From Symsagittifera roscoffensis (lineage: Eukaryota; Xenacoelomorpha; Acoela; Convolutidae): a DNA stretch of 64,000 nucleotides. Position numbers and translations under genes: made by a program. The DNA is taken from assembly GCF_963678635.1 (NCBI RefSeq), contig NC_087064.1, positions 62,303,548-62,367,547 on the forward strand, in the 5' to 3' direction. The notes below the pieces were generated by a model, which searched no databases, was not told where the DNA came from, and saw only the letters and a program-made list of their open reading frames with translations. This document shows positions 39,867 through 50,686 of this stretch, one piece after another. Each line of letters opens with the position of its first letter. The first letter of the stretch is position 1.

Positions 39867-40810
39867 CCCGCATCCAAGTTTAGGCGTAAATAATCGATTA
39901 TAACGGATTATTATGATGATTTTTTGACAATTATAATCGATTATAATTACCAAAGTTAGGTCCTTAAGTGATTTATAATTGATTATAATCTTGATATTTT
40001 CCAAGAGATTATAATCTCTTATAATCGATTATAATTGATTATAGTTCTTACTTAAAACCCCTAAAATCAATTATAATCGATTATAATCGATTATAATATC
40101 TTATTTTGCCGAAAATTTCCTATATTTGAATTATATCTTATGGGTTATTAATTTTGTGTCAATAAGAAAATCTCTAAAAGAGAGATCTCTTGAACACTTT
40201 GGTTCATCTGAACACAAAGTTTTACCACGAAACAAAAGTTTCATAGAGATCCTTTCATATGAGTGGAAAGGTTCTCGCGGTATATGAAAAATAAATTTTC
40301 CGAATCAATCATGACACTGAATCAATTTGCTGATGTTTTGGTGTTTAAAAAAGCTTAAAATATGCATCACAAAACAACCCTAATGGGGAAGAAATGAAAA
40401 AAAAACTTATATTTTGAATTAATTGGATAACTTTAAAAAAAACTTTTTTCATAGAAACCAATGTCCACAAAAATCATAAAATATAAGCTAACTAGATGCA
40501 ACTTCGAAGACAAAAATGGACAAACAAAAGGGATTACAATCAATTATAATCGATTATAATGGATTGTTGTGCAAAACTAATGAAATAGAAATATGAATAA
40601 AAATAATGGATTATAATCAATTATAATCGATTATAATTGTATCGAAAAATAGACGAATAATCATCGGTAATAATTGATTGTTATTTGATTTGAAAAAGAG
40701 TGATTATAATCGATTATTAATTGATTAAAATCGATTGTTTCTCAATTTTAGTGAGACTGGTACTAAAATCGTAATATAATCGATTATTAACGCTTTAAAC
40801 TGGATGCGGG
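39867..40810. mobile_element. TA-flanked inverted-repeat element with palindromic AT interior
   Basis: Left end CCCGCATCCAAGTTTAGGCG and right end CGCTTTAAACTGGATGCGGG are near-perfect inverted repeats, and TA flanks both ends (39865-39866, 40811-40812), as for Tc1/mariner-type transposons. The interior has two clusters (39886-40112 and 40528-40795) built of the palindrome ATTATAATCGATTATAAT and variants, separated by about 400 bp of plain sequence. There is no transposase. Confidence 0.75.
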
Positions 40811-43800
40811 TAACTTTTCGTATTACATGATTTAAAAACGCTCTCAGCATTGATAAAAATTGATTGGTAAACATTTTGATGGCAGTCCTTTATGTCTGTC
40901 TTAGAAAATCTAATCAAAATTACAATTTTAAGCGCGAACATTAACTTTTTATGAATTCCTTTTTTTTGTGAAGATGGAAAATTTGTGAGCTCTTTCTTTG
41001 TTAAGTTTTTTTGACCCATTTGCTTTTTTTGCCCGTACACTCTAACTCGCTCTTCAACTTAGCATACATTGGCTTCTTTGGAAAAATTTTACGATATGTC
41101 AGCCAAATACAGTTGTCATGAAATAAAACATAGTGGGACACAATTTGGGCGGCGAAGTGATCAAATTATCAATTTAGAGTCGAAGAAGTTTCGGCAATAG
41201 AGTTCAAAATTTTATATGTAGGAAATGATGCTAATTCATCTCACCTGCTGGTGCTTATGAATTCCAACCATTAAATTTCAGTCAACGTTTTAAAATGAAG
41301 AAGATCGCTCTTTTGCAATATTTTTGAAACGGCATTTAAAAGTAATAGAAATTTTTATTAAAAAATTAGTTATCTTGAAATGTTCGAATCTGCAGAACTA
41401 CCCCTGCTAAAGTGTCCGATTCTCCGATTCAAAGCAATTGGAAAAAAATCTAATAATTAAACAACAAAAAACCGTCCGAAAGAAAACTGTTCCCAAAACT
41501 GTTTTGTGGACTTGCAACAAAAATTGGAGAAAAAAAATTTGAAACCTCATCATTTAATTTTGATATAGCAAAATCAGTACGAATTCAGTAATTAAGTGGA
41601 CGGCGAGAGCCACAAATCATTAGAATAACTTATATAACACTCACAAATTCGTCAAAAAAAGCTGGTACAGCTACAAGCTGAACTTATGAGAGGTGTCTTC
41701 ATAACCAACATGAGGATTGCCCTAGCTTATGTTTTATTCCTTGAACAAGAAATTATGATCCAACAAAATTATGTGAAACCTTTTTTCACCATTTCAACCC
41801 AAAAAACTGGTGTAATGAACCGACTCAAGGGCGGATCTAGGATATTCTCGAGAGTAGGGGCGGATTTTCAAAATTACATCGAGGGTGGGAGGCCCGCCCA
41901 TAGTGTAGTCAAGATTTCAAAAAACTCCGTTTCTCTTTTTCTTCCAGCCAGGGATACGCAGACCAAAAATTGCAGCCCAAAAAACTTTTACGGGCTAGTG
42001 TTACGGGTTACAGAAACATCTTTGACACTACGACGAATAAAACCCAGAAACAAACTCCCAAATGGATATTGCACCCATCAAACTTGAGTTGAATGTACAT
42101 ATAAACAAGTCAACAGTGTTGTCAGAATATGAGAAAACAGTCATCATCTCAAAATCAGCCAGAACCAGATTTGAATAGTTTATTTAGAAGGTTTTTTTTT
42201 CACTAAATGAGGATCTGATATTGCTTTCTGAAAGTCAAGCAAATAGACGCGTTTACGAATAGAACTTTCCAGGATTCGGCAGTGCAATGAGCTAGGATTA
42301 GGGGTCATGGTTGAAGTTCGATAAACACAAGGAGACGCAAAGGATCAAAAACTACTCTTTACAACGGTAGCGGAGCGTGGTCTCCTGGACATCAGTGTTT
42401 ATACAACAATCGAGTCCTTGTATCTCAGATCCCGACACCGACCGTAAAGGCTAAGTGAGCCAAGCTAAGTGAAACAAATTCCATTTTGTCTCAGTTTTTT
42501 TTTAGTTGGAACGCAAACTCAACTAGTTAATGAGCACTCAAAGTCACTGAAAAATGAGGAACAGGCTTTTTCAACTCTCTACATGGTTTCAGCTCTTTTG
42601 CAATCTGCTAAATGCGAGCAAAAAAAGGTCGTTTTTGCCTTAATTAAATTTAGTTTTTTAATGATCTTGATGAAGTGATAATTAGAAACTCCGCTTCGAG
42701 GCTTAGGCAATAGCTTTTTAAAAATCCTAATAGCTTGCCAATCCTTACGCGGCATACTGTCAACAGTGAAAATTGATGGGTTCAATTTCTATTCAGCACA
42801 TTAGCCTAAATTGACCATTATTGAGCTTTTATCATTTCGCTCGCTGTGCACCGATTAAGTTTTTCTCATCAGTAATGATTTTACCTAATGACCCCAGTAG
42901 GTAATCTTAAAAATGATTCAACTCTTAAAATCGGCCTAAAAGCTCAAACTAGGCCTTGAAGCGAGCTTATGAGGCCTAAAAGCAAACTAAGCCTTATGAC
43001 CGATTGACGAGACCCAAATTTTATTCCAATCGCTGTTGTTTATTATTGTCACCTATATAAGAAAATGAAGCATTCAATTTCTATTTGATGAAGTCAACAA
43101 TTATTTCAACTATAAAACAAATTGAATGAAACACGAGTTTAACAGACCTATTTAGTTTGTCAGTGATTACAATGAAATAAATTAAACATTATATTCCGAG
43201 CTTCGAGATAACTTTAGAGCTCGGCAGCCGTTTGAATTTTGATTAACATACGCTTTTAATTTGGGTAGAAAGATCGAGATCTTTTTACCTTAAGTTTGGG
43301 TGTTTCAGAGACTCCCCGAAGTATATGATAACTCTGAATTTTTTAACCGTGGGCTTTTTCTGGTGAATAGATTAAAATCATTTTTGCCGAAACGATCTTT
43401 TTGAAATTACTCTGCTAGTGCTTAGTCTCTTTTTCCTTTTCACCCAACCTCACACGAGCAGCATTTTTTTGGCGTAACTACTGGTTTTACGAGGTTGGTT
43501 AAGAAGACCAAATATGTTTGTCATGGCCTAATTAGTCTGCATGTCAATTTTCATAGCAAACCCTCATAACAAAAACATGCAGGTGGGGGAAAGGAAAAAG
43601 AGCCGCCAGTTCTTTTCCCACATCTAATAAAAGTGAAAAGAAATCAATTATATTGGATTTTTGTGGTCTAAAAAATTATCAATGTAATCGATTCCCATGT
43701 TGCACTCAAACAACCTAACGGAATAAATAATCGATTAGAATCCTTTGCTTTTATCATGCTTAAAATTAATTATAATTCATTTAAAGTCAATTTAAAATAT

Positions 43801-43849
43801 ATTTTTTTTCGACTTTTTTGTTTTGCGTCTGCAAGTTTTTGCGAAGCGA
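40811..43849. other. Intron stretch, mostly unrecognised
   Basis: Contains a short hAT MITE fragment (separate entry) and nothing else recognisable. GC-richer 42240-42460 has no open frame of interest. Confidence 0.4.
41826..41905 (+). mobile_element. hAT MITE fragment
   Basis: CAAGGGCGGATCTAGGATAT followed by TCTCGAGAGTAGGGGCGGATTTTC is the left end of the family; the interior is lost within about 80 bp. Confidence 0.6.
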
Positions 43850-43950
43850 GGGGGGGGGGGGGGTGTTTCAGGTGTGGGGGGGGGGGGGGTGTTTCAGGTG
43901 TGGGGGGGTGTTTCAGGTGTGGGGGGTGTGTTTCAGGTGTGGGTGGGGGT
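43850..43950 (+). repeat. G-rich minisatellite (GTGTTTCAGGTGTGG units)
   Basis: A run of about 14 G is followed by four units of TGTTTCAGGTGTGG separated by G runs of varying length. Expected to form G-quadruplexes and to vary in length. Open frames here are low-complexity artefacts. Confidence 0.9.
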
Positions 43951-44391
43951 TGATCAAACCAAGTAACAGTATCAGTAACAAAAATCAAAATGCACGGAAA
44001 AAAGTTGAAACTAAACGTCAAATAAACAACTTTAGCTTGACATGTAGAAGAAAACACTTCATGTGCGTTTAATTTTGCATCTCAATAAAATAGAAAAAAT
44101 TAATTAAAAGGGAGTTTCGTTGCCTTTAGCTATAAAAGTGAAAAAAAAATCAATTTTAATTAATTGGCAATATACTTTAATGCTCTATTAAAAAAGCTAT
44201 ATAATCCATTTTTAATTGATTATAAGCAATTATTTTTCACGTTTTTTTACACTGACAATTAAACTTAAATTAAATCAATTTTTATCCATGGAACTCCAGA
44301 GCGGGAATGATTGTGTATGTTTGTCTTGTCTGTTGTTTTGGTTGTTAGTGCTTCCCCGTATAAAATCAGTCTCAATTTTTAGTGTATATAA

Positions 44392-44694
44392 AAGCGCGGA
44401 TCTAGGATTTTCTGGGGGGGGGGGGGGGGATTTCTTAAAAACTTTCAAAATTTTGTCGACTTTTCTGTTAGGTCATCGAAATTGGTTTTCTGAGCTCCCC
44501 CCCCCCCCCCCCCCCCAAATCCTCATAAAGATTTTATTTCAACCAAAATTTCTGCACCGCAGGCAAATAAAAAAACAGGCCAAAGAGGCGGTTTTAGACA
44601 TTTTTTGAAAAGTTTTGATAAAAAAATCGCGTTTTTTTCAAATTCCTGAAGGAGACGGTCCGCCATTCGCCCGCCCCCCTTAAACCAGCCCCTG
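44392..44694 (+). mobile_element. hAT MITE with long G and C runs
   Basis: Starts AAGCGCGGATCTAGGATTTTC and ends TTAAACCAGCCCCTG. Interior carries a run of about 16 G near the left end and about 22 C at 44497-44517. No target duplication recognised, so ends are approximate. Confidence 0.8.
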
Positions 44695-45038
44695 AGAGTC
44701 CTTTATTTCTAAGATTAACCGTGCTTTAAGTTGACAAGCAAAAAATCAGAGAATAAGATCATAACAATAACCCTCAAATGTGGAAAAGTAATCAGAATTC
44801 CTCAAAAAAGTGATCAGATTTCCACGAAAAAGTAATCAGAGTTCCCAGAAAAGTCATCAAAATTCAACTACAATATCTGTGATTAAACATGTGAAAGTCG
44901 CGAGTCTGCGGAAGAAGGGCTAACTGCTGAGGCTTTACGCAACAAAAAGCTCAAGAAATCTAGAAAGGAACGCATTCAAAAGTCTTCAAAAGCTCAAAAA
45001 CCGGCCAGCAGACCGGAAATCTTCGAGCCTAGTTCGAC

Positions 45039-45240
45039 ATTACGAGGCCAAACTGTGCATTTTGTGCATTGTAAGCGGATTCCGCAACAAGGACGCTCCC
45101 TTTGTTCTTGTTTTGTTCTTTACTTTCCTTTGATCGTTCCGACAAAATTCTATCATGTTTAAATACTTGTCTTTGGAATCCAGGAACATACAGCGACACA
45201 AAACTGTGCGCCTATCCAATGCACAGTTTGGCCTCGTAAT
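45039..45240. repeat. 22-bp perfect inverted repeat
   Basis: ATTACGAGGCCAAACTGTGC (45039 onward, running to 45060) recurs as its exact reverse complement at 45219-45240, separated by 158 bp. It could be the ends of a small insertion or a stem-loop. The word AAACTGTGC occurs a third time just inside the right arm. Confidence 0.85.
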
Positions 45241-46765
45241 AGAAGCTATCGACATTGTGAAAAGAGGTACGTCGACGATCAACAGTTTGCGAGAAAGGCT
45301 CATTTGTGAGGAAGAAGAATAGGATAAAGCCGGCCTTCGTGTGTCAATGGATGCTGTCCAACTGTTGTCCTCAAGCTTTTTAGCCGATTCCCACACAGAC
45401 GAAAAAACCTCACATAGTACAAAAAGATCTCAGCGAAAACATCACCTGAACAAGATGGTATTGATTTGGTGGTACTAACTTCCCAACAAACTAGCATCTG
45501 TGCCAATATTCATTCAGTGCAAACGAAGTCGGAACCTCAAACGCCGCCGTTTCAAAAATTGAAAGCTCCCTTTCTGACCAACCAGCCCCTCTATTAAAAA
45601 AACATTTGAGAAAATAGGAGACGTATCAAATTGAAAGACATCATCACCACAGCCTCAGCAACCAGATGTCATCCGATATGAGTTCCTACCCACTTAGAAC
45701 GCGCCAACATTCGGAACATTCTGAGAGAGCTTTTACCAGTCGGACCAAGAATGACCGACCAGGCGAATAAAAAAATCCTGAAAATACACCGATTCAGGCG
45801 AATACCATAATGGAATGAGATCTGGTGGGAGGAGCCGTAGAGTTGGTATCCCGATGGCTTCACCAGAACATCGCCATTAAACTTAAAACATCTTAACTCC
45901 GAACAATTGAGAGTGTCATTCAAAAACCCGGTCACTGCCGTCTCATTTATTCATTTGGCAAAGTCCTTCAAACGAACTGATGTTGATGTTGACTTGCAAC
46001 CACAGGAGGACTAGATTCAATCAGATTGTACATCAGATGTCATGAGGACTCTTTGTACACGATGACACTTCAGGAACTTAAACAGTGGACTACAGCTTAG
46101 CCCAACAGGAATTTGAGGTAGCTGAAGTCTTTGAAGGCTAAAGCTTTTTTCCCTGAAACATTTTCTTTAAACTTGATTTTTCAATTTAAATTTTTAATTA
46201 CCTTTGGCACTAGTAAGTGAATATTGATTTCCTAATTAGCGCTTAGATTTAGTTGGGTTATGCAGCTCAGTTATGTTAGCTCAGTTCTTTCTCATTTCGT
46301 CAAATAATGAGATTTCTACCTTATAAGGAGAACCACTAATGGTATTCTTTACCATCACTTTGTCTTATTTTTGGTCTGGTGAAGTTAATTAAAGCTGAAC
46401 GACTCCCAGTTCTTTTAACCCGGCAGCCTGGTGATTTTAACCCGCGTGTAAGGGTACAATAATGAACTCACTAGCTCCAGTAATTTTAACTAATCCAAGC
46501 CAAGGCAAACACCTTTCTGAGGAAATTATCTCATGTCAAACAGAAAACCCTCAGTTAGCCCATTACGCTCTAAAAGAATGCCATTCACTTGATCACACGT
46601 AGCAATAAAGCCAGAGTCACAGAAAGGTGAAAGAATGTTTCTCTGTTGTACTATCGGTAAATTTCATTTTCAGAGCCGTTCATTATTTTCTAGGTGACCT
46701 GGAGGGATTCACTAGAAGGGTTGAAAAACCCGTAAAGTATGCCTAATGTAGTGTTTGTAATGAAT

Positions 46766-46975
46766 GCCCCACGTTTCGCCCTTCATACATTTAGCCCCTA
46801 ATACCTCACACATTTCGTACTCGCAAGTTTCGCCCCTTTTTTATTGCACAGTTAAGTAACAGCCGCTTTCCTAGTTTACAATTTTAAGGGCGAAATGTGT
46901 ATGGGCGAAATGTGTGTGGGGCGAAGTGTGCCAATAATTTCTTCTGGAGCAAAATGTATGAAAGGTGAAATATGT
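46766..46975. repeat. Palindromic array of CACATTTCGCCC / GGGCGAAATGTG
   Basis: Left arm has CCCCACGTTTCGCCC, CACACATTTCG and AGTTTCGCCCC; right arm has GGGCGAAATGTGTATGGGCG, GTGGGGCGAAGTGTG and GGTGAAATATGTG. Layout is the same as at 27654-27829, with a different but related word. Confidence 0.8.
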
Positions 46976-47016
46976 GAATACCGTTTAAATTCACTTTTTA
47001 TATGAGTATGTATCTC

Positions 47017-47423
47017 CAGGGGTGGATCTAGGATTTTCTTGAGGGGGGATTGAAAAAAATTTTGATAAAAACATAGATTTATTTACAACAAGAAAATAAA
47101 AAAAGTTAAACAAAATTGAGTCTTCAATTTTTTGCGGCAAATCTGTCGATGACGTTTGCGACTTTGATTTCTACATCTTTGGGCATATTTGTGGATGTAA
47201 ATCAGCGCCAAGTTTGAGAGTCGGTCCTCCTTCATATTGGAGCGGAGGTAGTTTTTAGTAGTTTCATGCTCAAAAAAGAGCGCTCAGCAGTGCACACCGT
47301 CACTGGGAGGGTAGCAACAATCTGGAGCAAGGCAAAAATTACTTGCAGTGTGGATTTATGACAGACTCTGAGTGCAGCTCTGAAAGTTTCTGGAATATCG
47401 GTGCTCAGGGGGAAGCGCCACAT
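47017..47423 (-). pseudogene. hAT transposase C-terminal fragment with its terminal repeat
   Basis: On the - strand, 47423-47232 reads LLQIVATLPVTVCTAERSF followed by Ser-Met-Lys, the hAT C-terminal dimerisation block (L-P-V-T-x-x-x-A-E-R-S-F-S-x-x-K). After a frameshift it continues NYLRSNMKEDRLSNLALIYI and KDVEIKVANVIDRFA, ending at a stop at 47124. About 107 bp further on the element ends in CTAGATCCACCCCTG (CAGGGGTGGATCTAGG on + at 47017), the same terminus as the MITEs here. The 5' portion of the transposase is missing. This ties the MITE family to an hAT source. Confidence 0.85.
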
Positions 47424-48995
47424 GTTTTTCCAAACTTCGAACTCGCTGGGGAAGTCACCATCTGGAAGTCACCATCTGGTTTCAATTAACTGTTTTTCAA
47501 ATCTGGAAAGTATCTATATCCAGAACTCAATGATAAAGAAGTTCGGATCTTGTTAGTTCCCCCCCCCCCCTATGGTACCTTGTAAGAAATCTCTCCCCCC
47601 CTATAAAGAAAGATTTGAGCGGTTAAGCATATACGAATTTTGTACCATGTTAACTATCCCCCCCCCCTATTGCAATAGGGGGAGGGATAGTTAAAAAGAT
47701 CCAAAAATTCAACTTCAATGTTTTGAAAGTTTTGTTGATGCTCCCATCGGATTTTATTGGGCTTTTCCCTGTTATGATCAGACTTGATATTATTAACAAG
47801 ATAGGCCAGTAGTTTTAAACAATTGTTACCCAGCAATCCCGGGTTGACCTCCATAAACCGAAAATGCTTATCTTACAATTCCCCACACCGAAAATGCTCA
47901 TCATACAATTGCCTACATCAAATGTATGGAAAATTGCTAATCATACAAGTTTCATACAATTTCAAAAAACCATTGAAAAAAGATTCGATCTAGTTTCTCC
48001 GGCTATTTGAACCAAATAAAACAGTCTGGTGATGAAAAATAACTACGTTTATTTTTTTTTTGGAAAAAAAATGGTTATCATACAACTTCCATATATGAAA
48101 ATTGTATGATAATCATTTTTTCAGAAAAGGCAAGGTTTTTCTGAAACATGTTGAAACTTGTTTTTAATCAAATTTAAAGTAATTAAGAGTGCTTCTGCTC
48201 AATTCAAAGCACCTTGCTCATCAAAAACGAAATTTAAGTTTGAAGCTAAAAAAATGGTTATCATACAATTTCCATATATGAAAACAATTTGCATATGCTA
48301 GCTCTTAGGTATGATAGAGACTGTTTGAGGCTTGAAGTCAGCTTTAAGGCAATTAGTTAAATATTGAGAGGTTACGAATTGATTCTGATACTTTGGTTTA
48401 ATGGGCTAAACAAGCCTTCTGTTTGATGCAATGTCCGTGTAGTTGGTCTGGTATGAAATTTGATAGCCCTTATCAGATTTTTCAAAGTTCCCATTCAAAC
48501 GTGAACATTCCCAAAAGAATTCGTTAGTTCTTCATTTAACAACAGCAGAAGGCTTCATGTCTCAAAAAGCGCGAAAATAGAATGAAAGTATTTCAAAACG
48601 ACTTGCTTGCGGTTTTTTTTTTCTGCTAGAGCCATTATTTCATATTCAGACCTAATTGAAAAACACGTTTATAAACAAGCAGATTTCAGCAAAACTATGG
48701 TTTTTTTACAGACAACCGGACCAACCGTACTAGTCCTCCCTCGCTAAGTGGCATACAGTAGACTTTCCTCCCAAAACCGGGTATTCCCGGGTTGAAAAGA
48801 AGTCAGACAATTCTCATACAGTTTTTTATAAATTCGATAGATGATCTTAAAAAATGATTGAAAGTTCAATGACTAGCCTCTTTTCAAACAAGAGAATTGT
48901 TTGACCAAGATTTTTTCCTTTTTCGAAATCAAGATTTTTCATTTATTTCTTTTAACTCTATTAGTTTTCGTGTTTGTTTTTAGTGCCGTATTCTT
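47424..48995. other. Intron stretch with C runs and palindromes, no gene
   Basis: Three C runs (47561-47570, 47594-47601, 47658-47667). A hairpin lies at 47650-47693: TTAACTATCCCC...CCTATTGCAATAGG...GGGATAGTTAA. From 47870 to 48290 the words CATACAATTTCCATATATG and GAAAATTGTATGAT recur in both orientations. Nothing coding. Confidence 0.6.
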
Positions 48996-49405
48996 CAAGG
49001 GCGGATCTAGGATTTTCTCGAGGGAGGGGACGGATTTTCAAAAAAATTTGTCGACTTTTTTTAGGTCGACCAAAGTGAATTTCCGAGTTCTCCTAAGCCA
49101 CATAAAAGATCCTGTTTTGGTCAAAATTTCAGCACCGCAGGCAAAAAATTGAAAAACAGGCCAAAAAAAGCGTTTTTAAAAAAAATGCAAAATTTTGACC
49201 AAAAAATTGCGTTTTTTTCCGGCGCTCGCTCCTCCCTCAAAATTAGTATATATTGGCGCCAAAGGCGCCTTTAGAAAATTTTTAAGATCCGTCACCAAAT
49301 ATGGATATTACAAATTAGTACGAAGGGGGAACCTTTGTGTCAGCAGGGGTCAAATCCCTGAGGGGAGGGGGAACGTACGCCCCCCCCCCCCTAAATCTGC
49401 TTCTG
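48996..49405 (+). mobile_element. hAT MITE, long copy
   Basis: Starts CAAGGGCGGATCTAGGATTT and ends CCCCTAAATCTGCTTCTG. Contains all interior landmarks: paired GTCGAC, CGCGCTTTTTT-like and GGCGCCAAAGGCGCC palindrome, GGGGGAACCTTTG and GGGTCAAATCCCTGAGG. Flanks do not show a target duplication. The overlapping frames are chance. Confidence 0.85.
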
Positions 49406-50686
49406 GGGTAAACTTGACTAAGAAACATTCAGGTTAGAACTACAATTAAAATCTCAATAAAGAAATGAATTGTTATAATAATCACAATTATTAATAATCA
49501 TATAAATTCAAGTTCAAAATAATCTAAAAATTGGAGTTTTAGATTAGCTCTGAGGCAGCAATATGATTAAATCAGTCAGCTTCTGACAATTGGCGCTAAA
49601 AGTTTGGCTTTAGTTTTTAGCCGATCGTAAGTTATGCTGCGTGATTATCATTTAGATGAGGTGTCTGCCACCGATAAGAAACGAAAACTTAAGTTTCTGC
49701 TGAATGCAAGAAATCAAATATTTGAAAAACTTTGGCATTTAGATGTGATTCATAAGAAATTATAATTTGGCGTTGAGCCTTATTTTGGAAAAAAAATTTC
49801 TACGGAATTGATTTTGCGGCAAAAAATAGAAATTTTTGAAGCAGTTTGAAGTCTTAAAATTTTGTATATTTCATACTGAGCTTGTCATACAGTTCTCATA
49901 AAATGGAAATTGTATAACTTGCATTTTTCATCAAAAACTTGTGCGGACTCATTTGATTAGCTTAGCTTTCTGGTGTATGCAAGTCAAACCGTGTTAATTC
50001 CGAAAAATAATTCTGTATAAAATATCCATTTTATGCAATCGGGCAAAAAATTAAAATTTGATGGGGTACAAAATCAAGTTATCTGACATTTCAATTATGA
50101 TTTGTATTTAAATAAGATAATTATTTGGGATCAATTTCTCTACAAAATTAAACTTAATAAGTTTTGAAATCCCCTAAATTTATATGGGGCAGATGAATTT
50201 GTATATTTCAAGTTATAAATTATATATTTCATCTATGAGATTCCGAGCGGGTGCGCTACGCACGACCCTGAAAACGCTTTGAGCGTACGTAAACTTCTGT
50301 TTTGGCACTTTGAAGACTTTTTACGATGCTGAAAGTGGACCGCAAACAAAATTGTTCCAACTTCGAAATCGAGAAAGTTAATAAGTCATACCGTTTTCTT
50401 ATGCGTTTCAATTTTAAACCCTTATTGTTCGATATTGAAAGTCCAAACAAGTAGTTCATAAAGTTTAGCAAAGTTTTCTTTTCCAATAATAGCCATAATC
50501 ATTATCATAATAAATTGTTTCAAGTATAAGTTCACAATAATTGCTATAAATTGTAAAAATGATTATTTGAAAAACCCAGTCTGGGAGACCATCGTTATCA
50601 AATCATGCCCGTTTTCAGCCGTCTCTGAGCGGAAAAAAAAACAAGTTTTGATTGGCTTGGTGTTATAATACCGGACATAGGTTTTG
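49406..50686. other. Intron stretch, no gene recognised
   Basis: AT-rich, one more CATAC...TTGTAT palindromic word set near 49890-49925. Nothing coding. Confidence 0.4.

Larger units (their letters stand above)
44695..47016. other. Intron stretch, GC-richer, unrecognised relic
   Basis: 44880-46130 is richer in GC than its surroundings and has frames on both strands up to 118 codons, all interrupted and without a domain I can name; it is probably an old transposon. It contains a 22-bp perfect inverted repeat (separate entry). Confidence 0.35.

Noticed and set aside
43756-44072. Gly-rich and Pro-rich open frames on both strands
   Set aside because: Produced by the G-rich minisatellite, open in several frames at once.
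45040-45935. Gene or gag-like protein in the frames of 88-118 codons
   Set aside because: Frames are interrupted, overlap on opposite strands and show no domain; most likely an old unidentified transposon.
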